NCBI GenBank assembly: GCA_030015575.1
Contig: CM057344.1
Location: 187,567,044 to 187,631,043 of the forward strand
Length of the DNA stretch: 64,000 nt
Source: Agapanthus africanus
Lineage: Eukaryota; Streptophyta; Magnoliopsida; Asparagales; Amaryllidaceae
Reading direction: 5' to 3'
Below, piece by piece: positions 24,300 through 35,026 of the stretch (its first letter is position 1; the number at the start of each line of letters is the position of its first letter). The notes under the pieces are model-generated. The model did not search any database. It saw only the letters and a list, made by a program, of their open reading frames with translations, and was not told the DNA's origin. Position numbers and translations under genes: made by a program.

Positions 24300-26376
24300 A
24301 ACCTACGACGCACAGTGAAAGAGTTGTTAGACTCAGCGGACTTATACAGAGTATTGTATGTTGTCCAGTGTCCATTAGGACAGAGGGGTTGGTCCTCTTA
24401 CTCTATTCTGTTTACTTTTAACTTCTCTAGTTCTTAGACATGTGTTTCGTAGAAACACAGGGTCTAAGTTTTTGAGGAGTTATAGGTATTTGAATATAGT
24501 AGAGAACCAGGTATTGCAAGTATCGGGATTCTTCAAAGTGATCGAAGATGTAGATACTTGTATATGGTATTCAGTTGATAGTAATGATTAAAAGAAATTG
24601 CTTCTCTTTCAGGTTACTCATAATTGGAAGCATTCCTAAGTTGAGTAACGCTGATCGGCCTCTCTCCATTTAGTTTACATGCACTGGAGATAGCTGCATG
24701 ATTTGAATCTGGTTCAATTAGATCAGTGCCTCTGGTTCTATATTGGATATAGAACAGTTCATATCTTAACTATGTTAAGGTACGGGGAGTTGTCCGGCTT
24801 ATGCTTAAAACCAGACACTGGACAACTCAAGGCACGTTTCTGTAATGGCTGTTTGTGGGTTGACCCAGGCTATGACGAGGGTTGATTTTCTACCATCTGG
24901 CAGATCAATAGAAATATTATTCTAGACTCGCCACAGTTTTATTAAAAATGGATTTTTCAAAAACAGTAGTGGGAGTATGGTAGAACTGGAAGTGATTCCA
25001 GAACCGCAAACGATTACTGAAGATTTGATAAGGAACCTAAAGATTCTATCTGGTTTGACATTCCATTGGCCACTCCGCAGATATGGTGGGTAACTTCAGG
25101 CACCCGAGAGGTACTCCGGTAGCCTCAAGGACGGTGACAGGGAAGTTCTTGTTTACCCACACTTGCCATTGTTGTTGTTCCAGGCTGCGAGACCCGGCAG
25201 GAGGATTAGTATAGCGTCGTTCTAAACTAGTTTTAGAAGTGCGCGTCTATATGACTCTGGCAGAGGGTTGTCGTAGTCAGTGGGAGCAGCGGAAGCATTG
25301 GTGGACATCAGGCTTATGTCTAATTTATAGACTAAAGCAGATGTAGCGGAGATAGATCATCTATTTCTGACGTGACAGTCATAGGTTTGACTTCATCAGA
25401 ATAGGGGATGGATCTGTTGAGAAGGTAGTAGGGTGTGATGTCATGGTATTTGGATGACATACACAGAGTAGGAAAGGAAATTCCTATACTACGATCGGTT
25501 ATACTTTGGTCATCACACAGTGGTTTCTCCACACAGGACTTGGATATTATATCAGACATTCTGGTTACTAGATCTATGGTTTTAGATCTAGATTTGGGTA
25601 GTTTCCCAATCTGGGTACCTTGACAGCATTCTATGAGTATTTAGAATGGACGACTCCTGGCATGGTAGTGTACCAGCAGGTGATGGAGTCACCCTCTCTA
25701 AAGGTGTCTTACAGACTAAAGGGGAGAGGGATACACATGATTGACAAATCACTTGCTTAGGCAATTGAGTCAATCATGAGATGTCAAGTACCACACCAGA
25801 TGCTGTTCTTGCAGTAGATGCAATAAGTTGATATTAATCCAATCCTGGAGAAACAATCGGAAGCAGTTTTAGGACATAAGTGCGTGTTCTAGGGATGTGA
25901 TAACGACAGCCTCTTTTAGGAGACGGTTATCGCTCCAGGCTTCCAAGGTGACATGGATGGCAGAGTGGCTGTCAGAGTTATAGTTTTCCTTCTGACGAGG
26001 GGCAGTATTTTGGACAGGTGGTCCAAGGCAATACTGAGGGTGGCATGGCGCAGGATACTGATTAAGTTCAGTTGACGATACAGTCTAAGAAGTTTGGATT
26101 TGGAGTTCATTTATGAGCTAAGTCCCATCAGACATCCAGACATTCTAAGACAGGTATTGCTCATTTCGGGAGATGGCTTTCTCCGCGAACTTGAGATATA
26201 GAGAGACATAGAAAGAAACATCACAGCGGATCCACTCACTGAGGCTATTCCTCGAACGCAATAGTTTCACAAACGAGCTTTGTGAGACTGACTAGTAGAG
26301 GAGTTAGGTGTTCGGTATCACACGGGCTGTGAGTATGCGACATCGCAATAATTAGCCTTGAGTGCAAGTGGGAGAT
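24300..26376 (+). pseudogene. pol: Element D copia pol relics
   Basis: Heavily decayed parallels to C's pol occur in the same order. An integrase-like piece lies at about 24420-24560. RT remnants lie at about 25050-25560, with a YLDD-type block and GKEIPILRSV near 25440-25510. The RNase H end lies at about 26100-26300 (ADPLT motif near 26229). The stretch ends in the AAGTGGGAGAT polypurine tract at 26376. Breaks are many. Confidence 0.75.
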
Positions 26377-28591
26377 TGTTGGAGATAGTGCCCTCAGAGT
26401 CAATTATTGGATCACAGGCACGTGATTGCAATGATTGAGCGAGGACCTATCCCGGTAGGACAGTCTTACTCGAGATGATAGTATGCTATCTGGTTTATCT
26501 TTATCATCGTGTACTGCTTTAGGTGACCTGACATGTCGCTATTACACGTTGATAGAGCCCCTAGGATTCTTGCTTGACTACCAGCAGTATGATGGCGATC
26601 ATATACGTGGGAGCTGGTAGTCTATAAGCACATCCTTAAAAGATCCCTAATCGTAGGAGTTTCGAGACAGGGCATCGATACTCCATTAGTAGACTAGTGT
26701 ATACAGTCGAGACCCAGACGAGGGGCGGTGGCCGGTCTCACAAGCCACTGGTGTCAGTTGGTTCACCTAAGATGTATACAGGTGCTCATTGGGTTATGAG
26801 TACACCGGACAGGACTCGCCGGGAACCTGCTAGTTGGTCTTATACCAGACGTCAGATAGAAGTTCCCTGGTGACATGTGTACAGGTTAGTTCATCGACCT
26901 GAGGATCGTCATTTGTCTCGTGTGAGTTCCCACTGTGGTTTGATTACTACCCTACCATGGCTCAAAGGAGTCGTGCAAACAGGTTTTAGTTGGGTACAGT
27001 CCCGAGCCACATGGAGGCAGTGAGCGGATCTTCAGGGGTTCGTCTCTCCCGGTATTGGGGGTGAGGTCGCGCTGTGTCTAGGAGAGCCATTACGCAAAGC
27101 CCTCGGCCGAGGCAGGAGATTTACTGGTAGGTATTCCAGTAGTATCTCAGGGCGTTCTGGGCTACACTCCGACACGACTTGTACCGTTTTTGGGGGTCTG
27201 ACTTTTACCAACCCCCTAGGCCCGACATGCGATGCTCATAGACGAACGGACCGGACTGTACGGATATTGTCACTGACAGGCTCAGTAGGGTGTCAGGATG
27301 AGTTCGCTCATCGACGTCCCTTTTGGTCAATAGCTGGTGGTCCGTCACATATTGGCTAATACCTCTGACGTGCTAGTGGTTAAATCCACAGCCATAGTAT
27401 TGACGAGTCTTTAGAGTCCACCACACTTACAGTTACTCAGGCTTTCGGGCGAAACGCTGTAGAGGCCGTATGGAGATATGGCAGGGTCCGATCAGATACG
27501 TGCGGTATTGCACGGATCAGGATCGGACAGTTTGTACTAGTTGCCGTATAGTTATATGGCAGGGTTCGATCTGATACGTGCGGTATTGCACGGATCAGGA
27601 TCGAACGGATATTACTAGCCGGCTTTGGTTTAAGCCGGATCCTAGTTTAGTACAGTGTAGATTTTGTCTCATTGCATTTGTATCCGGACGGAATACAGAT
27701 GCGGGTGTGTATGCACAGTATCGGGTTTTCTTGTAATTTGTTACGGGACCAGTTTTCTGGAGTTGCCAGTTTGCATTCCGTTCCGGCCGGTTTTCCTTTG
27801 TTCTTTCCCGGCCGGACTTTTCCGATGGAAGGGGGTTATTTGCAAGTTTGCAAATAACACTTTGTGGAGGATTTATTTGCATAAGGATTGATATGTTAAG
27901 CATCTTTGCTTTTCATGCATTTATTGTGATAAGAATGGATTTGATTTGGATTTGAGTTTTGTGATGATTATGTCTAGGATGTGGTCACCTCTTTTCACTT
28001 CCTACACTCACCTCCCTTCATGCTTCATAATCTTGGCTCCTCCATTTTCTAAGTATGAGAGTTTTCATTAGAAAAGAGAGAAGAAGAAAAGAAAAAGTAG
28101 AGAGCTTCATCTTTGAGAGAGTAGCATTCTTGATCTCATTTTTGATGCTAGAAAAATGCAAGCACCATTTTTCTTACCTTGATTCCTCCTTCATCTACAA
28201 ATGGCAACAAACCCCAAAAGAGACTATGATTCTACACTACACTTCCTACAGCATATCTTGAGCATATCGAGTTGCCGGCTTCATGCCCGAGTTGCCTCGG
28301 TATTGAGGCGGGAGCCCGTAAAAGACACAGGCGATGTGGTGCCCTTCCGGTGAGGAGGCGACGATGTGGAGGCAAGACTTTCCGCGGGAGATCGGGACGA
28401 TGACGAGAAGACCGGAGGACTCGGATCTCTCGGTATACTTCTCTTCCCATCTCTTGATTGCTAGCATTAGGTTAATGGTAAACGATCCGGGTTTTCATTG
28501 TCCGCGGTAGCGCCGGTTTCCGAGTAAGGAAAAATTTTGATTCCGCATTTTGGCCTAGAGTACGAGGCCGGGGCCCTGCCGTGGCGCAACA
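26377..28591 (+). repeat. Element D 3' LTR
   Basis: 2215 bp, about 98.6 % identical by eye to the 5' copy. The AAAAA target duplication follows. Confidence 0.93.
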
Positions 28592-29519
28592 AAAAATAAG
28601 TCTGAAAAATAGTTCCTATTCTGGAAGCCAAACATTTGAACGTTGATACCCTATTATACGCACTTACACACGTCTTGAAGCTCGGGATAGTAGAGGATAC
28701 CTTGAAATGCTCTTGTCTAAAAGCCAAAATATGAAGGAAATAAAAAAAATGAATAAAATATAAAAAGGTGAAGAAAAATGAACACTGGTTTTGTTATCGC
28801 CAAGGCAGCAATAAAAAAATATAGCGAGGGTGCCTCTTCACTTAGTGCCTTAGACCAACTGGTCTGGGAGTCAATGCTAAGCCTTGAGTGGTGCAAGACG
28901 AGGAAAATACACCTAATAAGCAAGCACATGAGTAATTGGTCGGTTAGTACCTCAAGAACTATTAACGGTCGCATGAAAATGTATGAGCAAATCTAAATAT
29001 TCATTAATTAAAAGGTACTGAGGCAGATGACAAGAGTATGATAGCTTGAATTGAATTCTCCGAGTGTAGAGATGTCTTATACACACATGTAGGGTTATAT
29101 GATCGATGTTTGGAAGAAAGATAGGAATGAAGAATAAAAACGATGTTTTATTGAGGGATGATGTGATTTCTAACATTTTTTCATGACTATTAAGATAGGG
29201 CTCATGACAACCGAAAAGCTAGTATAGTTGGAAACTCTAATTTTCAAAATCTTTCGTTTATAATTCTTATCTTTATATGTAACTTTCACGGTCTTCCTTT
29301 TATTATTGGATTTTGTGGATGGAATCCACTGAAAACCCTCAGGAGACAACACTCCTCCTACTAGGGACACCTAGAGGTTTAAAAGCTTGTTGCACGTGCT
29401 CAGTGCAATCGTGTTGCCTACGAAAGTGTGCGAGTTAGTTTTTCTTTTTCTTTATTTTCTCCTTCTCTTTTTAATAAAACAGTTTGCTCGAGATGACTAA
29501 AAATAAGTTTGGGGGAATT
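28592..29519 (+). other. Element B 3' untranslated region and polypurine tract
   Basis: 928 bp of B after D with no supported gene. It ends with the polypurine tract AAGTTTGGGGGAA at 29505-29517, two bases before the 3' LTR. Confidence 0.78.
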
Positions 29520-31508
29520 TGATCAGTCGAAAATATTGTATTTTTAACACATCAATTTCCCTACTATTTGCAATCATCTAAAGGTGTTCGGTATGAATAT
29601 AGTACATATTAGCAAAACAGCTGTAAAATACCAAATAACTTGTGTTATATATTATAACCGACATTTTGAGGGAAATTGAGTGTTTATCATTGCATTCATC
29701 ATCTTTGTAGCGCAACACTTCTCTCGAGAATCTGTGCAGGAAATTCCAGGAAAAAGAGCCGAAACTGTTAAAAGTGCGGATAAAAATACGCCAAGTCTAA
29801 GACTTGAGATCTGGAAGAAATCAAGAAAGAAAAATAGGATTCCAGACATCAGATCAGGACCCTAAACCCAGTAGAAGAATCCCCTGGAAATTGCATGCAC
29901 TAAGCCAACCACATGGCCGCGGATCCGCGGCCAAATTGGCTTATCCGCTGCGGATCCACAGCGTAATTGACACGTCAGCGCATCAGAATTATCTACGTGG
30001 CTTCTTGTAACAACCCTTGCTTCTACAAGACTCTCAAAGACCACGTGGCTTCTTTCAGAAGGCTCTGCATAACAAACTCACTCTAGAATATTCCTTGCAA
30101 CTACCTTCTTCTAGAAGGCTCTCTCCAACAACCTTCTTCTAGAAACCTCCTTATAACAACCTTCTTTTAGAAGCCTCCTTGTAACAACCTCATTCTAGAA
30201 TATTCCCTCCAACAAACTTCTTCTAGAAGATTCTTTCTAATAACCTTATTTTGGAGGGAAAATTCAAATGAGGTAGCTCATTTTGGAGGGAAAATTCAAA
30301 TGAGGTAGTTCATTTTGGAGGGAAAAGTGGTTCATTTTGGAGGGAAAATTCAAATGAGGTTGTTCATTTTGGAGGGAAAAGTGGTTCATTTTGGAGGGAA
30401 ATTTGAATTTGAATTGAAAGGGAGAGGGGGTTATAAAAATAGATTTAGATCTACGGTTTGAAGTTGTTGAATAGTTGTTGAAAGTGGAGGGAAAATTGTA
30501 GATCCAAATAAAATTCAAATCAAATTGAGTGACACAATTTGATCAATTCAAGATCTCCGAGTACAATTCAAGCAAGAAACTTTCAACCTTTTAGAAGCGA
30601 CGCCGATCTTCAACCGAGCATGTGATCCAAGACGATCCGCGACTCACGGAGACGGTGCGGAGCTAAATCGACAATCGAGTTCCTTCCTCAAATTCTTGTA
30701 GTTCTTGAGCAAATTGTAACGGAATTGTTGATTAATAAAAGGTGAAATTTCTTTATCTTGCTTATCTTTATATTTGAGCATTATGATGAGTTTTCAATTC
30801 TTGATTTATTTCTTTTTTATGATGCTTGAGTAAAAACTCCGCTCGTGGAGGAATCGAGAAAATTGATAGTTGATGATTATTAGATTCTTGTACGATTCTT
30901 AAGTCCTATGAGTTTTGTAAACTCTAGTAAATTGAAGTATCGACAACCTAGTTTCGAGTGATGCTTTCTTGAATATTTTTGCTCTTAATTAGTTATCAAC
31001 GATCGATGCTTGAATTTCCTAGAGGCTAGAATGTGAATGAAATCAACGAAAGGACAAGGGATCGATGATGAAACCTTAGTTTCCGCAAGAAATCCCTAAT
31101 TCTCGTTGATCATCATCGATCTAGCAACAAATCATCAAAGGATAAGAATACGTAATCACAAGTCTTCATCCTCACTATCGATTCGATCGATTCCTACGAG
31201 CCTCATTACAAATCTTGATAACTAACTCAATTGGATGATTCTTGATTCTTGATTTTGAGTATTCTTGATATTAGATCTAGATAATTCTTGAAATTCACTT
31301 TTAAAATCTTGAATTGAATTGCCTTTTCTTTTCTCTTCAATTTTCAATTCATCTAAATCAATTACGATCAAATCTCACTTTCCCTGTGGACGATCCGCAC
31401 TCGCTAACAAACCTACATCGACACCGTTATTGATTGCGGTTTACAAATTTCTTTGGTTGTGATTTCTATACATTTTCTAAACCTACACACCAAGAATTCA
31501 TTCAATCT
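29520..31508 (+). repeat. Element B 3' LTR
   Basis: 1989 bp, TGATCAG to the target duplication GGCAG at 31509. It keeps the heat-shock-like cluster (about 30021-30233, with three-unit sites at 30193-30205 and 30221-30233), the TTTTGGAGGG array and the TATA box at 30432. Confidence 0.9.
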
Positions 31509-31513
31509 GGCAG

Positions 31514-32250
31514 GCATGGGTATTTGCTTTGACTCATCAGGACGCTCAGGCGTCCAATGCAGTGGTTTCAGGTACTCTTTCTGTTTGTTCTTGTGATGCA
31601 CACATGTTGTTTGATCCGGGATCTATACACTCTTATGTTTCTACACACTTCGTGCCGAGATTGGGCAGAGAGTCGTGTTTGTTAGATCAGCCGCTTGTTG
31701 TGAATACCCCGATAGGTGAGTCGTTTGTCGCTCGATTTGTATATCGATTGTGTACGGTCCGTATCGGGGAGAGGGATTCTTTGGTTGATTTGATTCTCCT
31801 CGATATTTTGGATTTTGATGTTCTTCTGGGCATGGACTGGCTAGCCATTTATTATGCATCCGTGGACTGCCGTGTGAAGGTAGTCAGTTTTAGTTTTTCA
31901 GGAGAGCCAATTCTTGTTATTCAAGGAGACCGTAGCATCACCCTTCCCAGCTTGATTTTGTCTTTTCGCGCTGGACAGCTCTTGAGGAAGGGATGTCAGG
32001 GATTCCTAGCATATGTTTGTGATACTAGAGCTGCAGAGGTCCCATTGGACCAGGTCCTGATTCTTAGTGAGTTCCCTGATGTTTTCCCTGACGTTTTCCC
32101 TGACGAGCTGCCTGGGCTACCGCCTGAGCGCGATATTGTGTTTTGCATTGACGTGATTCCCAGCACGGGGCCTATTTCCATACCGCCTTATCGGATGGCC
32201 CCGGCGGAGCTTAGAGAGCTGAAGGGTCAGTAGCAAGAGTTGTTAGATAA
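31514..32250 (+). pseudogene. Element A protease region (fossil)
   Basis: The stretch opens with the conserved Tekay block THQDAQASNAVVSGTL. The active-site block HMLFDPGSIHSYVS and the flap/second-half blocks (LIDLD-type VDLILLDILDFDVLLGMDWL, about 31780-31850) follow. The conserved P-D-V-F-P-DELPGLPPERDI linker into RT lies near 32080-32140. It would process the Gag-Pol polyprotein. Confidence 0.88.
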
Positions 32251-33560
32251 AGGGCTTATTTGACCTAGTGTATCTCCTTGGGGTGCTCTTGTCCTGTTCG
32301 TCAAAAAGAAGGATAGTAGTTTGCGCTTGTGTATCGATTACCGCCAGTTGAACCGCGTTATAGTGTGGAACAGATATCCCTTACCGCGTATCGATGGTTT
32401 GTTCGACCAGCTTCAGGGTGCGGGGCACTTCTCGAAGATTGACTTGCGATCAGGCTACCATCAGTTGCGGGTTCGGCAGGAGGATATTCCGAGGACGGCT
32501 TTTCGCACGCGTTACAGACACTATGAGTTTTTGGTAATGTCGTTCGGACTCACCAACGCCCCAGAAGCATTTATGGACTTGATGAACCGCATTTTCAGGC
32601 CGTATCTTGATCAGTTCATCATCATGTTTATTGACGACCTCTTAGTGTATTCCCGGAGCCGAGAGGAGCACGACAGCACTTGCGGATCACTTTGCAGACT
32701 TTGAGAGAGCACCGGCTGTTCGCGAAATTCTCCAAGTGCGCATTCTGGCTTGACAGCGTTGATTTCTTGGGTCACGTGGTTATGAGTGACGGTATACGTG
32801 TGGACCTGAAGAAGATTGAGGCCGTTCAGCATTGGCCCAGACCAGCATCAGTTACAGAGATCCGCAGTTTCCTAGGACTGGCCGGCTACTACCGACGATT
32901 TGTGCAGGACTTCTCCCGTATTGCTGCACCGTTGATCGGGTTGACCCGGAAGGGAGTTCTTTTTGTTTGGACTGAGGCGTACGAGCATAGCTTTCAGCAG
33001 TTGCAGACTCGTTTGACTGCGGCGCTGGTGTTATCATTGCCTTCGGGATCGGGCAGATTTATGGTTTTTTGTGACGCTTCTCGGGTGGGGCTAGGCTGTG
33101 TATTGATGTAGCACGGCAGGGTTATCGCGTATGCTTCTTGGCAGCTGAAGAAGCATGAGCAGAACAACCCCACTCATGATTTGGAGATAGGTGCAGTGGT
33201 CTTTGCACTCAGGATCTGGCGACATTACCTATACGGCGAGTCGTGCCAGATATTCACGGATCACAAGAGCTTGAAGTATATATTTCAACAGCGAGTCCTA
33301 AATCTTAGACAGCGTTGTTGGATGGAGTTAGTGAAGGACTACGATTGCGTGATCCTTTATCACCCGAGCAAGGCAAATGTAGTGGCGGATGCTTTGAGTC
33401 GGAGGCCCGGGGGTAGTCTATCTTGTTTGAGCACAGTGCAGAGGCAGTCGTTGGCAGATTTTATGCGACAGCCGAGTGCAGTTCGAGTTCACTACGATCG
33501 AGGGACAGCTTGCGCATGTTCGTGCACGTCCACAGTTGCTTGACCGTATACATGAGGAAC
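32251..33560 (+). pseudogene. Element A reverse transcriptase and RNase H (fossil)
   Basis: RT has the classic gypsy blocks: [13 protein letters not shown] (about 32320), the [15 protein letters not shown] block (about 32430), and [19 protein letters not shown]. The catalytic block [11 protein letters not shown] (about 32620-32655) follows, and then FLGHVV and the thumb/connection. RNase H follows at about 33050-33410 ([34 protein letters not shown]). The enzyme would copy the RNA genome to DNA. Broken, with several breaks. Confidence 0.92.
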
Positions 33561-34918
33561 AGTACAATGATGACCGTTGTTCAGAGATCATGGCACAGAT
33601 GGGATGGGGCAGATATTCCGAGTTTGTGATCGATGATCAAGGGATGCTACGATTTGGGACTAAACTGTTCGTACCAGATGCTGAGAGACTGAGGGGTGAG
33701 ATTCTTGAGGAGGCACATCGATCGGTGTACAGTGTTCATCCAGGTTCCACCAAGATGTACCATGATCTGAGAGATGTTTATTGGTGGGACGGGATGAAGA
33801 GGGACGTCACAGACTTCGTGTCGAGATACCTGACTTGTCAGCAAGTCAAGACCGAGCACCAGAGGCCAGCGGGAGAGTTGCAGCCTTTGCCCATTCCGGA
33901 GTGGAAATGGGAGCAGATTTCTATGGACTTCATCGTGGGTCTACCCAGGACCAGTCGAGGGTATGACTCCATTTGGGTGATCATGGATTGATTGACAAAA
34001 GAGGCTCACTTCCTGCCTGTGAAGACCACTTTCGGATTTGCTCAGTATGCCCAGATTTACATCGACGAGATCGTATGGTTGCACGACATCCCGACGTGTA
34101 TTTTGTCCGACCAAGGCACCCAGTTTACTAGCCGACTATGGCAAAGGGTTCAGGAGGCTTTGGGCACCCGCTTGAGTTTCAGCACAGCATTTCATCCGCA
34201 GACTGACGGCCAGTCAGAGCGGACTATTCAGACTCTTGAGGACATGCTGCGAGCATGCGTTTTAGATTTTGGTGGTAGCTGGGATCACCATTTGCCCTTA
34301 GTAGAGTTCTCTTACAACAACAACTTCCAGCATACCATTCAGATGGCACCATTCGAGGCTCTATATGGGAGGAGATGCAGATCGCCCGTCTGTTGGACAG
34401 AGCTCAGCGAGAGTAGTATTGTGGGGCCGTAGATTGTTGAGGAGACGACCGCGAATATCCAGTTGATTCGCGATAGAATGAGAGCAGCACAGAGCAGGCA
34501 GAGATCTTATGCGGACCGTCGTCGGCGCAGACTTGAGTTTTATGTTGGCGATCATGTTTTCTTGAGGGTCTCCCCAATGAAGGGTGTGATGAGATTTGGG
34601 AAAAAGGGGAAACTTAGTCCAAGATATGTGTGCCCCTTCAAGATCCTTGAGCGTATTGGTGTTGTTGCGTATCGGTTAGCTCTTCCGCCCAGTTTCCCAG
34701 ACGTTCACCCCGTATTCCACGTTTCGATGCTCCGCAAGTATATTCATGACCCTTCTCATGCGATTCAGCACCCGACGATCCAGCTGGAGCGCGACCTTTC
34801 TTTTGCAGAGCAGCCGGTGGTCATCCTGGATCGGCAGGTGAAGAAGTTGAGATTGAAGGTTATACCGTCCGTCAAGGTCCTTTGGCGTGGCCCCAACAGC
34901 GAGGAGGTCACCTGGTAG
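33561..34918 (+). pseudogene. Element A integrase with C-terminal chromodomain (fossil)
   Basis: The HHCC zinc domain lies at about 33710-33850. The DDE core spans about 33930-34360 (SMDFIVGLPR, LSDQGTQFTS, HPQTDGQSERTIQTLE). A GPY/F-type module follows (about 34540-34740, SPRYVCPFKILERIG; HPVFHVSMLRKY). The stretch ends with a short chromodomain at about 34820-34918 (ILDRQVKKLRLKVIPSVKVL). That end marks chromoviruses of the Tekay/Del clade, whose chromodomain is thought to guide insertion into heterochromatin. Confidence 0.9.
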
Positions 34919-35026
34919 ACCGAGGACGAGATGAGGAAGAAATATCCCCATCTCTTTGAAGGTACGCGTGGCTAGATTTTTTTTTTTTAAAAATTCGGAG
35001 ACTGAATTTCTTTAAGTGGGGAAGAT

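Larger units (their letters stand above)
18434..28591 (+). mobile_element. Element D: Ty1/copia LTR retrotransposon nested in B
   Basis: Starts TGTTGG and ends CAACA, with a 5-bp flank AAAAA on both sides (18429-18433 and 28592-28596). The LTRs are 2216 and 2215 bp and differ at about 31 places (1.4 %), suggesting about 0.5 My. The interior has a canonical PBS, a 2.2 kb leader related to that of C, a 398-bp direct duplication, decayed pol relics and the PPT. The coding part is heavily broken, although the LTRs are young. Confidence 0.92.
1577..31508 (+). mobile_element. Element B: non-autonomous Ty3/gypsy with gag and protease only (Athila-like, TR-GAG type), nested in A
   Basis: B is bounded by two 1989-bp LTRs and the GGCAG duplication. 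Its own sequence is 1577-6254, 16659-18433 and 28592-31508, about 9.4 kb; the rest is elements C and D. The internal region holds a PBS, a long leader, an Athila-like gag and a retroviral aspartyl protease, followed straight away by PPT-like tracts and the 3' LTR. No RT, RNase H or integrase is seen, which matches plant gag-only/gag-PR non-autonomous elements (TR-GAG). LTR divergence by eye is about 3-4 %, so at a grass-like rate of 1.3e-8 per site per year the insertion is roughly 1-1.5 My old. It is a fossil with a few breaks. Confidence 0.87.

Noticed and set aside
28592-29519. Small host gene in the 3' region of B
   Set aside because: Only short frames on both strands without family resemblance. 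The stretch fits the untranslated 3' part of B.
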